Of a stretch of 64,000 nucleotides of DNA, positions 24,301 through 32,903 are shown piece after piece. The stretch is from contig NZ_CP025407.1 of the NCBI RefSeq assembly GCF_002847285.1, forward strand, positions 6,203,001 through 6,267,000, read 5' to 3'. The translations under genes and the position numbers were made by a program. Positions within the stretch are counted from its first letter, which is position 1, and each line of letters starts with the position of its first letter. Below the pieces are notes generated by a model. It saw only the letters and a program-made list of their open reading frames with translations, searched no databases and was not told where the DNA came from. Origin of the DNA: Streptomyces sp. CMB-StM0423. GTDB taxonomy: Bacteria > Actinomycetota > Actinomycetes > Streptomycetales > Streptomycetaceae.

Positions 24301-26423
24301 CAGCCCGCTCCGAACGTCAGCGTCAGCTTCGGCGCGTACGAGGTCTCGCGCGCCCGCACCCACCAGGCGTCGGTGCCGTCGCTGGTCAGCGCCACGTCCA
24401 GGGTGTCGCCCAGCGAACCGCTGAGCTGCGCGGCGGAGAGCGACGCGGTGTAGTCGGTGTCCAGCTCCGTCGCGCCGGTGAACTTGCCCAGCACCGTCGA
24501 CGACAGCTCGGGCCGGCTCCCGTACGTCACCTCCGACTCCGACCAGGCGCCGGTGACCGGCTGCACGCTGACGGTGTCCGGGGTGCCGGCGCTGGCGTCG
24601 GTGGTGGTGCGCAGCGTCAGCTTCGCTGACTTCAGCGTCATCCCGCTCGGCGCCTGGGGCAGCGAGAACCGCAGGTAGCTGAGGTACGGGGAGGTCTTCC
24701 TGACCAGGAGCTGGTTGTGCGCGCCGTAGTTGGTGCTGGCCGCCGAGCCGTTGACGTACGCGTCGGCGGTCGCGGTGCGCTCCACCGTGGTCTCCGCCGG
24801 CGTGCCCGGAGTGGTCACGTTCACCGCGGCCGACTTGGCGGTGGTGTTGCCGACGGCGTCGCTCGCGGTGATCTGGTAGCTGTACGTCGTGCCGGGCTTG
24901 ACCGTGCTGTCGGTGAAGGTGCCCTGCGGCAGCGTCCAGAAGTTGGAGTCCAGCGTCGGCTTGGTCGCCAGCGCCTCGCCGTTGCGGTAGATCGTGTACG
25001 TCAGCTTGCTGTCGTCCCGGTCCCAGCCGGCCGTCCAGCGCAGCCGCACGCCGCCCGAGACGTTCGCCGCCGTCACGCCGGTGGCGCCGGCGACCGGCTT
25101 GCGCGAGTCAGGGGTGTTGGCGAAGCGGACCAGGCCCTGCTGGAGCTTGTTGCCGTTGGACTGGATCCGGGTGAACTCGCCGCCGACCCACATGTAGTCC
25201 TTGCCGCCGCTGGACGAGGTGACCATCACGCGCGGGCCGATCTGCTCGGTGCCGGACGGGCCGTCGTCGGTGTCGGGGAACCAGGACAGCAGCGGCTTGG
25301 GGTTGTCCACGGACTCGGCGAGCAGGTGCTGCCGCTCGTTCAGCTCCGGGAACTGGCCCATGCTGCTGCAGTTGTGCGCGTGCGAGACGCTGTACAGCAC
25401 GTCCTTGTAGACGGTGACGTCCTGGGTGGCGCCCAGGCAGGTGTCGCGCCAGCGCTGGGTGAAGCTGCTGTTGAGGTTCATCGCGAGCCGGCCGTCGAAG
25501 ACGCCGCCGCCGTGGCCCTCGTGCGCGGTGTAGATGCCGGACTCGTCGATGTAGATGCCCTTGACGAGGGAGTTCCAGTGCAGCTCGTACGGGTTGTTCT
25601 GGTTGTTGCTGACGCCCTTGAAGGCCCGTACGGTCGCGCCGGTGTCGGCGCGGACGACGGCCAGGCCGTGCACGCTGGCGTCCCCGTTGAGCCCGTTGAA
25701 GTCGCCGCCGACCACCACGTGCTGCCCGTTCGGGGTCTCCTCGATGACGCGTCCAGCCCGGTCCGGGCCCGCGTTGGCCTTCCAGGAGTTCAGCGCGCCG
25801 GTGGTGGCGTTGACGGCGGCGAACTTCACCCGGCTCTCGCCGCGGACGGTCTTGAAGTCGCCCGCCATGTACAGCCGGCCGCTCGCCGCGGCGTCGAGAC
25901 CGTAGACCCGGGCGGAGACGGCGCCGGCGTTGAAGCCGGTCTTCACGGTGCACGAGGCGATGTCGATGGCGGCGACGCGGCTGCGCGAGACGCCGTTGAC
26001 GGTGCCGAACTCGCCGCCTGCGTAGAGCGTCTTGCCGTCGGGGGAGACGGTCAGCGCGCGTACGGTGGCGGTGCCGGAGCCGATGGTGAAGTTCAGCTTG
26101 CAGTTCGTCGGCTCACCGGTCGCCGCGTTGAAGGCGGCGAAGTTCGCGACCTTCGTCTCGCTGGTGCCGGCCGCCGCGCCGGGCGGGCGGATGGCGGAGA
26201 ACGTACCGCCGGCGAAGACCACGCCGTTCGACTCGGCCATGGACCACACCACGCCGTTGGTCTGCCAGGTCGACAGGTCGTCCGCGGTCATCGCCACCGG
26301 CGGCGTCACCGCCTCGGCCTCCGGCGAGGAGTACGTGACGCCGACCGTCACGAGCGTGCCCGTCACCACCGCGAGGGCGACGCCGAGCGCCCCCCACTTC
26401 CGCGTCCTTCTGTGCTTGTGCAT
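24300..26423 (-). CDS. Secreted beta-propeller / FN3 / DNRLRE (CBM96-like) protein
   Basis: A 707-residue exported protein. The signal peptide is MHKHRRTRKWGALGVALAVV with cleavage near AEA (about 37). Residues about 50-410 hold propeller-type repeats of the form GxxLYAGGEFGTVNG, RLYMAGDFKTVRG and HVVVGGDFNGLNG. Residues about 420-520 form an FN3 domain (GVRLRWTAGWDRDDSKLTYT). Residues about 545-707 form a DNRLRE/CBM96-type beta-sandwich (TADAYVNGSAASTNYGAHNQ at its start), which binds carbohydrate in some members. No catalytic residues are identifiable. In this cluster it may bind the exported glycan; that is inference. It overlaps the lipoprotein gene by one base. Confidence 0.88.
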   Translation of the reverse strand: MHKHRRTRKWGALGVALAVVTGTLVTVGVTYSSPEAEAVTPPVAMTADDLSTWQTNGVVWSMAESNGVVFAGGTFSAIRPPGAAAGTSETKVANFAAFNAATGEPTNCKLNFTIGSGTATVRALTVSPDGKTLYAGGEFGTVNGVSRSRVAAIDIASCTVKTGFNAGAVSARVYGLDAAASGRLYMAGDFKTVRGESRVKFAAVNATTGALNSWKANAGPDRAGRVIEETPNGQHVVVGGDFNGLNGDASVHGLAVVRADTGATVRAFKGVSNNQNNPYELHWNSLVKGIYIDESGIYTAHEGHGGGVFDGRLAMNLNSSFTQRWRDTCLGATQDVTVYKDVLYSVSHAHNCSSMGQFPELNERQHLLAESVDNPKPLLSWFPDTDDGPSGTEQIGPRVMVTSSSGGKDYMWVGGEFTRIQSNGNKLQQGLVRFANTPDSRKPVAGATGVTAANVSGGVRLRWTAGWDRDDSKLTYTIYRNGEALATKPTLDSNFWTLPQGTFTDSTVKPGTTYSYQITASDAVGNTTAKSAAVNVTTPGTPAETTVERTATADAYVNGSAASTNYGAHNQLLVRKTSPYLSYLRFSLPQAPSGMTLKSAKLTLRTTTDASAGTPDTVSVQPVTGAWSESEVTYGSRPELSSTVLGKFTGATELDTDYTASLSAAQLSGSLGDTLDVALTSDGTDAWWVRARETSYAPKLTLTFGAG

Positions 26424-26487
26424 GTGCCCCCCTGGGCCGTCGTCTCCTGCGGCCGCGCGTCGCGAGTCCGGGGAGAGAATATCCGTT

Positions 26488-27501
26488 TTACCTGTCGATC
26501 CTGACGGTGGCGCCGGCGAGTTCGGCGTCGAGCGCCTCGATGTCCGCCTCCACCATGATCCGTGCCAGCTCCGGCCACTTGACCTGCGGCTTCCAGCCGA
26601 GCAGGTCGCCTGCCTTCGAGGCGTCTCCGATGAGCGCGTCGACCTCGCTGGGGCGCTCGTACTTGGGGTCGAAGCGCACGTACTCCGTCCAGTCGAGGTC
26701 CGCGGTACGGAACGCGGCCTCCAGGAACTGGCGGACGCTGCCGGCCTCGCCGGTGGCGACCACGTAGTCGTCCGGCACGTCGCGCTGGAGCATCAGCCAC
26801 ATCGCCTCGACGTACTCCGGGGCGTAGCCCCAGTCGCGTATCGCGTCGAGGTTGCCCATGTAGAGGCGGTCCTGGAGGCCCGCCCTGATCCGCGCCACGG
26901 CGCGGGTGATCTTCCGGGTGACGAAGGTCTCACCGCGGCGCGGTGACTCGTGGTTGAAGAGGATGCCGTTGACCGCGAAGAGGCCGTACGCCTCCCGGTA
27001 GTTCACCGTCGACCAGTAGCCGAAGACCTTGGCGCAGCCGTACGGGCTGCGCGGGTGGAAGGGGGTCCGCTCGTTCTGCGGCGGCGGGGCGGAGCCGAAC
27101 ATCTCCGAGGACGACGCCTGGTAGAGCCGGGTGTCGATGCCCGCGGCGCGCACCGCCTCCAGCAGCCGCATGGAGCCGAGGCCGGTGACGTCCGCGGTGT
27201 AGAGCGGGGCGTCGAAGGAGACCCGGACGTGCGACTGGGCGCCGAGGTTGTAGACCTCGTCGGGCGCGAGGTCGCGCAGCAGGTTCACCAGCGCGACGCC
27301 GTCGGAGAGGTCCGCGTGGTGCAGCACCAGGCGGCGGCCCGGCTCCTGCGGCTCCTCGTAGATGTGGTCGATGCGCTCGGTGTTGAACGACGACGAGCGC
27401 CGCACGAGGCCGTGCACCGTGTAGCCCTTGGCGAGCAGCAGTTCGGCGAGGTACGAGCCGTCCTGGCCGGTGACGCCGGTGATGAGGGCCGTCTTGCCCA
27501 T
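26488..27501 (-). CDS. gmd: GDP-mannose 4,6-dehydratase
   Basis: A 337-residue extended short-chain dehydrogenase that converts GDP-mannose to GDP-4-keto-6-deoxymannose. It shows the NADP-binding ALITGVTGQDGSYLAELL, RRSSSFNTERIDHI, the catalytic SSSEMFG, YGCAKVFGYW (the YxxxK pair) and FNHESPRRGETFVTRK. The ATG at 27501 follows GGGGGAAGGA. It diverges from the GDP-fucose synthase gene, the next step, across fewer than 50 bp. Confidence 0.97.
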   Translation of the reverse strand: MGKTALITGVTGQDGSYLAELLLAKGYTVHGLVRRSSSFNTERIDHIYEEPQEPGRRLVLHHADLSDGVALVNLLRDLAPDEVYNLGAQSHVRVSFDAPLYTADVTGLGSMRLLEAVRAAGIDTRLYQASSSEMFGSAPPPQNERTPFHPRSPYGCAKVFGYWSTVNYREAYGLFAVNGILFNHESPRRGETFVTRKITRAVARIRAGLQDRLYMGNLDAIRDWGYAPEYVEAMWLMLQRDVPDDYVVATGEAGSVRQFLEAAFRTADLDWTEYVRFDPKYERPSEVDALIGDASKAGDLLGWKPQVKWPELARIMVEADIEALDAELAGATVRIDR

Positions 27502-27530
27502 GGGATCCTTCCCCCTGATCATTCCGCCGG

Positions 27531-28529
27531 ATGGCAGAATTCGTACTTATGACGCCATCGAACGAACTGTCCCCGCCCGCAGGCGCCGAACTCCTCCCGC
27601 CCGGCGCGCGCGTCTTCGTCGCGGGCCACCGCGGTCTGGTCGGCTCGGCCGTCGCCCGCCGGCTGACCGCCGACGGCTACGACGTGGTCACCCGCACCCG
27701 CGCCGAGCTGGACCTGCGCGACGCGGAGCGGACGGCGGCCTGGCTGGCGGCCGTCCGGCCGGACGCGGTGGTGCTGGCGGCGGCCAGGGTCGGCGGGATC
27801 ATGGCGAACAGCCGCTTCCCGGTGCAGTTCCTGGAGGACAACCTGCGCATCCAGTTGAGCGTCATCGCGGGCAGCCACGCGGCTTCCGTACGGCGGCTGC
27901 TGTTCCTCGGCTCGTCGTGCATCTACCCCAAGCTCGCCGACCAGCCGATCCGCGAGGACTCGCTGCTGACCGGGCCGCTGGAGCCGACGAACCAGGCGTA
28001 CGCGCTGGCGAAGATCGCCGGGATCGAGCAGGTGCAGGCGTACCGCAGGCAGTACGGCGCGGCGTACATCTCGGCGATGCCGACGAACCTGTACGGCCCC
28101 GGCGACAACTTCGACCTGGAGACGAGCCACGTCCTGCCGGCCCTCATCCGCCGCTTCCACGAGGCGCGGGAGACGGGCGCGGGGGAGGTCGTGCTCTGGG
28201 GCACGGGAACGCCCCGGAGGGAGTTCCTGCACGTGGACGACCTGGCGGCGGCGTGCCTCACGCTGCTGCGCGGCTACGACGCGGACGGGCCCGTGAACGT
28301 CGGCTGCGGCGAGGACCTGACGATCCGCGACCTGGCGGAGACGGTACGGGACGTGGTGGGCTACCCGGGCCGTATCGCCTTCGACACGAGCCGCCCGGAC
28401 GGCACGCCGCGCAAGCTGCTGGACGTCTCCCGCATCACGGAGCTGGGCTGGCGCCCGGAGATCGGACTGCGGGAGGGCATCGCGGCGGTGTATGCGGACT
28501 GGCGCAACACGGCGCCGGCGGACGCCTGA
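27531..28529 (+). CDS. fcl: GDP-L-fucose synthase
   Basis: A 332-residue epimerase/reductase that turns GDP-4-keto-6-deoxymannose into GDP-L-fucose using NADPH. Marks are RVFVAGHRGLVGSAVARRL, ARVGGIMANSRFPV, LFLGSSCIYPK (catalytic Ser and Cys), YALAKIAGIEQ (YxxxK) and GTGTPRREFLHVDDLA. Two in-frame ATGs (27531 and 27549) are possible; neither has a Shine-Dalgarno sequence, so the N-terminus is uncertain. Its presence beside gmd shows that fucose (or a 6-deoxy-hexose made from it) is part of the glycan. A strong terminator follows. Confidence 0.95.
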   Translation: MAEFVLMTPSNELSPPAGAELLPPGARVFVAGHRGLVGSAVARRLTADGYDVVTRTRAELDLRDAERTAAWLAAVRPDAVVLAAARVGGIMANSRFPVQFLEDNLRIQLSVIAGSHAASVRRLLFLGSSCIYPKLADQPIREDSLLTGPLEPTNQAYALAKIAGIEQVQAYRRQYGAAYISAMPTNLYGPGDNFDLETSHVLPALIRRFHEARETGAGEVVLWGTGTPRREFLHVDDLAAACLTLLRGYDADGPVNVGCGEDLTIRDLAETVRDVVGYPGRIAFDTSRPDGTPRKLLDVSRITELGWRPEIGLREGIAAVYADWRNTAPADA

Positions 28530-28573
28530 CGAACCCAGCACCGCGGCGCAGGCGCGCGGTGTGGCGTGCGGCG

Positions 28574-28610
28574 GCCGTCCGGGTCGCGGTGCCACCGCGA
28601 CCCGGACGGC
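28574..28610. terminator. Bidirectional hairpin terminator
   Basis: A perfect 17-bp stem (28574-28590 with 28594-28610) closes a 3-base formal loop, one of the longest perfect inverted repeats in the window. It lies between the convergent fcl and sugar-phosphate transferase genes. Confidence 0.85.
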
Positions 28611-28663
28611 CGGCCGCGCCGCCTCAACGGACGTGCGACGCACGCAGAGTGGTGTCCCGCGCC

Positions 28664-30145
28664 TCAATACGCCCCCCGGCCGTCGACGACCGCGCGCAGG
28701 GTGCGGGCCATCACGTCCATGTCGTGGGCGAAGGACCAGTTCTCCACGTAGTGCAGGTCGAGCGCGACCGTCTCGTCCCAGGTGAGGTCCGAGCGGCCGC
28801 TGACCTGCCACAGGCCCGTCATCCCCGGCTTCACCCCCAGCCGGCGCAGCTCGGTGTCGCTGTAGCGGGCGACCTCCTCCGGCAGCGGCGGGCGCGGGCC
28901 GACCAGGGACATCTCGCCGCGCAGCACGTTGAACAACTGCGGCAGTTCGTCCAGCGAGCTGCGGCGCAAGACCTCGCCGACCCGCGTGACCCGCGGGTCG
29001 CGGCGGATCTTGAAGATCGGGCTGCCGTCGTGGTCGTTGACCACCGTCAGCGCCGCCTTCTGCTGCTCCGCGTCCTCGACCATGCTGCGGAACTTCCACA
29101 TCGTGAACGGCGCCCCGCCCCGCCCGAGGCGGGTCTGCTTGTGGAACACCGGCCCCGGCGAGGTGAACTTCACCGCCGCCGCGATCACCGCGAACACCGG
29201 CGCCAGCAGCGCGATGCCGATCGCCGCGGCCGCCCGGTCGCTCGCCGCCTTCAGCGTCGACTGCGCACCCCGCCGCAGCGGCGGCGCGATGTGCAGCAGG
29301 GTCAGGCCCGCGACCACCGACAGCCGCAGCCGCCGCTCGGCGACCTCCGCTATGCCCGGCAGCACGGCCAGCGGCAGCCCCGCGTCGTGCAGCGCCCAGG
29401 CCAACTGCCGCAGCCTGGCCGCCGGCAGCAGCGGTCCTGGGGCGGCGAGGACCACGTCGGCGCCGTGTTCCCGGGCGGCGGCCAGCACCGCCTGGGCGTC
29501 CCAGCCCGCCCGGTCCGAGGGGACCGGGCCCAGCCGGGCGGCCTCCGGAGCGCCGCAGGACAGCGGCGCCTCGCCGACCGGGACGACGCCGACGACCACG
29601 TACTCGTGGTCCGTACGCGCCGCCAACTGGCCGACGACATGGTCCGCGGTGGCCGGCTCGGCGACCACCAGCACGCGCCGCACCGCCTGGCCCTCCCGCC
29701 GGGACGCGACGAGGTGGTGGTGCAGCAGCTTGGCGGTGACGACGGTCAGCACCAGCGCCGGCAGCAGCGCGAGCAGCGCGGGCTGCGGTTCCGCGGCGCT
29801 GTCGGCGGTGAACGCGCGGACGACGGCGAGCACGCCGAACAGCAGGAGCCAGTCCTGCAGCAGCGGCACCACCGCGCCCGACTCGCCGAGCTGCCGCGCG
29901 GAGTAGCGGTGCCGCGCGGCCCGTACGGCGAGCCAGCCCCCGGCGGCCAGCGCGGCGCAGAGCGCCGGATAGGGCTGCCGGGTGGTGAGGAAGACGAGCA
30001 CGACGGGGATCGCGATCCCCGCCGCGTCGGTGACGAGGGCGGCCGGCAAATACCACGCCGGCTTTGCTGCGGCGGAGCGGACGCGGGTCCCGCGTCTCGG
30101 CTCCGCCGTCATGATCTCGGTATCGGCCATTCCGATACGCCGCAT
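28664..30145 (-). CDS. Exopolysaccharide polyprenyl glycosylphosphotransferase (WcaJ/CpsE type)
   Basis: A 493-residue initiating enzyme that places the first sugar-1-phosphate on undecaprenyl phosphate. The N-terminal half has about four membrane helices and a cytoplasmic CoA-binding-like region. One more hydrophobic stretch (AAAIGIALLAPVFAVIAAAV) precedes the catalytic domain: KFTSPGPVFHKQTRLGRGG, FTMWKFRSM, SSLDELPQLFNVLRG, MSLVGPRPPLPEE and GMTGLWQVSGRS. The ATG at 30145 follows GGGGGGAA. The 259-bp region upstream is lower in GC and should hold its promoter. It probably starts assembly of the glycan made by this cluster. Confidence 0.95.
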   Translation of the reverse strand: MRRIGMADTEIMTAEPRRGTRVRSAAAKPAWYLPAALVTDAAGIAIPVVLVFLTTRQPYPALCAALAAGGWLAVRAARHRYSARQLGESGAVVPLLQDWLLLFGVLAVVRAFTADSAAEPQPALLALLPALVLTVVTAKLLHHHLVASRREGQAVRRVLVVAEPATADHVVGQLAARTDHEYVVVGVVPVGEAPLSCGAPEAARLGPVPSDRAGWDAQAVLAAAREHGADVVLAAPGPLLPAARLRQLAWALHDAGLPLAVLPGIAEVAERRLRLSVVAGLTLLHIAPPLRRGAQSTLKAASDRAAAAIGIALLAPVFAVIAAAVKFTSPGPVFHKQTRLGRGGAPFTMWKFRSMVEDAEQQKAALTVVNDHDGSPIFKIRRDPRVTRVGEVLRRSSLDELPQLFNVLRGEMSLVGPRPPLPEEVARYSDTELRRLGVKPGMTGLWQVSGRSDLTWDETVALDLHYVENWSFAHDMDVMARTLRAVVDGRGAY

Positions 30146-30404
30146 GTTCCCCCCTGGCACATCGCGACTGATGAGGCGCACGCGATCCTCCCCTGGTCGA
30201 CGCGCACCTTTCGCTCCCGAACTTTAAGCCAGATTTGCGAAGAACGCCCATGGTTCGTGCAAAAACGGCCTAGATGTAGCGAGCTTCACACCAGGTCGGC
30301 GCCGTGCCGCGGCTTGCACCGTGCGGCTCACGACGTACGACTCCCGAGAGGGGCCGAGGGATGTACGGAGTTTTACGGCAGTTTCGATTGCCTACGGCAT
30401 CCGG

Positions 30405-31946
30405 TCACCCGCTCCGCTTCCGCAGCCGGAGCACGTTCCAGGATACGCACGGCAGTTCGGCCTCAAGCTCGCCGTCTGCGCTGATCCGGGCGGTGCCGAC
30501 GGACCGCGGCAGCACCCGCCCCGGATCCGTCTCGGTGTTCGCCGCGTCCGGGTCGTCGTCGGCCAGGACCAGGTGTTCGAGGACCGTGTACCCGTCCGCA
30601 CCGCCCGCCGCGCCGAACCCGCGCAGCGCGACGGACAGCCGCAGCGGCTCGTCCTGGGCCCGGTTGACGGCCAGGATCGTCAGGTCGCCGCTCTCCTCGT
30701 CGTACGTCACCACGTGGTCGAGCGCGGGGACGTCGCCGTGCCGCGGGGTCTCGATCCGCGAGCCCGTACGGTCCGCCTCGGTGCGCAGCACCGAGCCCCG
30801 GGCGAACCGCGCGGCCTGCGCGAACGGATGGAAGACGGTCTGCCGCCAGGCGGGACCGCCGGGCTCGCTGCGGATCGGCGCGATGACGTTGACGAGCTGC
30901 GCCAGGCAGGCCACGGCGACCCGGTCGGCGTGCCGGAGCAGGGTGATGAGCAGGGAGCCCACGACGGCTGCGTCGGTCACGGAGTACGTGTCCTCGATGA
31001 GCCGCGGCGTCTCGGCGGTGGCCAGGTTCCGCTCGCCGGGGAAGCGGGCCGCGTACCAGACGTTCCACTCGTCGAAGGAGAGCCGGATCCGCTTGTCCGC
31101 CCGGCGTACGGCACGGACGTGGTCGGCGGTGGACACCACGTCGGAGATGTACTGGTCCATGTGCGCGCCGGAGGCGAGGAAACTCGCGCGGTCGCCGTCC
31201 AACTCCTCGTAGTACGCGTGCAGCGACAGATAGTCGACCTCGTCGTAGGTCTCCTCCAGCACCTCGCGCTCCCAGGTGCCGAAGGTCGCCATCCGGGCGT
31301 TGGAGCTGCCGCAGGCGACCAGTTCGATCGACGGGTCGACCTGGTGCATGGCCTTGCCGGCCTCGGCTGCCAGCCGGCCGTACTCGCGCGCCGACTTGTG
31401 CCCCGTCTGCCACGGGCCGTCCATCTCGTTGCCCAGGCACCACAGCCGCACGCCGTGCGGCTCGGTGACGCCGTGCTTGATCCGCAGGTCGGACCAGGCG
31501 GTGCCGCCGGGGTGGTTGCAGTACTCGACGAGCGCGCGGGCGGCGTCGATGCCCCGGGTGCCGAGGTTGACGGCCATCATCGGCTCCAGGCCGAGCCCCT
31601 TGGCCCAGGTCAGGAACTCGTTCGTGCCGACCTCGTTGGTCTCCACGGACCGCCAGGCGAGGTCGAGCCGGCGCGGCCGCTCGGCGACCGGGCCGACGCC
31701 GTCCTCCCAGTGGTAGCCGGAGACGAAGTTGCCGCCGGGATAGCGGACCAGGCCGGTGCCCAGCTCGCGGACCAGGGCGGCGACGTCGCCGCGGAAGCCG
31801 GCGGCGTCGGCGGTGGGGTGGCCGGGCTCGTAGATCCCGGTGTAGACGCAGCGGCCCATGTGCTCGACGAACGTTCCGTACAGGCGCGGGTCCACCTCGC
31901 CGATGACGAACTCGGGGTCGACGGTGAACCTGGCGGTGTGCGGCAT
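30405..31946 (-). CDS. abfA: Alpha-L-arabinofuranosidase, GH51
   Basis: A 513-residue family-51 glycoside hydrolase that removes arabinofuranosyl side groups from arabinan, arabinoxylan or their oligosaccharides. It shows LYGTFVEHMGRCVYTGIYEP, VRYPGGNFVSGYHW, the acid/base Glu in LWCLGNEMDGPW and the nucleophile Glu in LSFDEWNVWY. There is no signal peptide, so it acts inside the cell on imported oligosaccharides, which fits the ABC importer genes just upstream. It is the last gene of the four-gene operon led by the binding protein. Confidence 0.97.
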   Translation of the reverse strand: MPHTARFTVDPEFVIGEVDPRLYGTFVEHMGRCVYTGIYEPGHPTADAAGFRGDVAALVRELGTGLVRYPGGNFVSGYHWEDGVGPVAERPRRLDLAWRSVETNEVGTNEFLTWAKGLGLEPMMAVNLGTRGIDAARALVEYCNHPGGTAWSDLRIKHGVTEPHGVRLWCLGNEMDGPWQTGHKSAREYGRLAAEAGKAMHQVDPSIELVACGSSNARMATFGTWEREVLEETYDEVDYLSLHAYYEELDGDRASFLASGAHMDQYISDVVSTADHVRAVRRADKRIRLSFDEWNVWYAARFPGERNLATAETPRLIEDTYSVTDAAVVGSLLITLLRHADRVAVACLAQLVNVIAPIRSEPGGPAWRQTVFHPFAQAARFARGSVLRTEADRTGSRIETPRHGDVPALDHVVTYDEESGDLTILAVNRAQDEPLRLSVALRGFGAAGGADGYTVLEHLVLADDDPDAANTETDPGRVLPRSVGTARISADGELEAELPCVSWNVLRLRKRSG

Positions 31947-31997
31947 GCGGTGCCTTTCTCCGGGGGCGTTGACGGTGGTTCCCGATGGCGTACGGGC

Positions 31998-32900
31998 CTA
32001 CTTCAGGCCCGTACCGGCGATGCCCTCGACGATGCGGCGCTGGAAGAGCGCGAAGACGACGAGCAGCGGGATGGCGCCCAGCACGGCGGAGGCCATGAGC
32101 TGCGCGTACGGGATGCCGAAGGCGTCCTGTACGGAGTTGAGCCCGACCGGCAGCGTCATCATCTCCGGGTCGGTGACGACCAGCAGGGGCCACAGGAAGT
32201 TGTTCCACACGGCCACGAAGACGAAGATCGTCACGGCCGACACGGCGGGCCGGGAGACGGGCATCACGATCTGCCAGTACGTGCGCAGCCAGCCGGCGCC
32301 GTCGGCGCGCGCGGCCTCGATCAGCTCTCTGGGGATGCCGTCGAAGAACTGCTTGAAGACGAAGACGGCGACGACGTTCGGCACCTGCGGCAGCACCACG
32401 CCCCAGTACGTGTTGAGCAGGCCCACCTCCTGGAGCGCCAGGAACTGCGGGATCATCAGCACCTGCATCGGGATCATGATCCCGGCGAGCAGCAGCAGGA
32501 ACACCCCGCGGCGGAAGCGGAAGCGCACCTGGGAGAGGCCGAAGGCGGCGAGCGAGGCGGTGACGACGGTGAGCACCGTGGTCAGCAGCGAGACGATGAA
32601 GCTGTTGGCGTACCAGTAGGGCAGCTTGCCCTTGTCGAAGAGGTCCTCGTACGCCGCGAAGGTGGGGTTCGAGGTGAACCAGGACGCCGGGTCGACGGCT
32701 ATCTCGTCCGCAGGACGGATGGATATCGCGGTCGCGAACAGCAGCGGCACCAGCCACAGCAGCGCGAAGGCGACGAGGACGCCGAGCGCGACGCGGTTGA
32801 AGAGCTTCTCGGCGTCGTAGCCACGGCGGGTCGCGGGGGCGGCTGCTTCCGTGCGGGCGGGCGCGGCGGTGGCGGCGGGGCCTTCTTTGGTGTGGGCCAT
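31998..32900 (-). CDS. Carbohydrate ABC transporter permease (MalG type)
   Basis: A 300-residue inner-membrane permease with six helices and the EAA-type loop ELIEAARADGAGWLRTYWQI, which contacts the ATPase. The N-terminal 30 residues are a soluble Ala/Thr-rich extension. It starts 3 bp after the stop of the first permease gene. No ATP-binding subunit is encoded nearby; such operons in streptomycetes usually share the MsiK ATPase encoded elsewhere. Confidence 0.95.
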   Translation of the reverse strand: MAHTKEGPAATAAPARTEAAAPATRRGYDAEKLFNRVALGVLVAFALLWLVPLLFATAISIRPADEIAVDPASWFTSNPTFAAYEDLFDKGKLPYWYANSFIVSLLTTVLTVVTASLAAFGLSQVRFRFRRGVFLLLLAGIMIPMQVLMIPQFLALQEVGLLNTYWGVVLPQVPNVVAVFVFKQFFDGIPRELIEAARADGAGWLRTYWQIVMPVSRPAVSAVTIFVFVAVWNNFLWPLLVVTDPEMMTLPVGLNSVQDAFGIPYAQLMASAVLGAIPLLVVFALFQRRIVEGIAGTGLK

Positions 32901-32903
32901 GGC

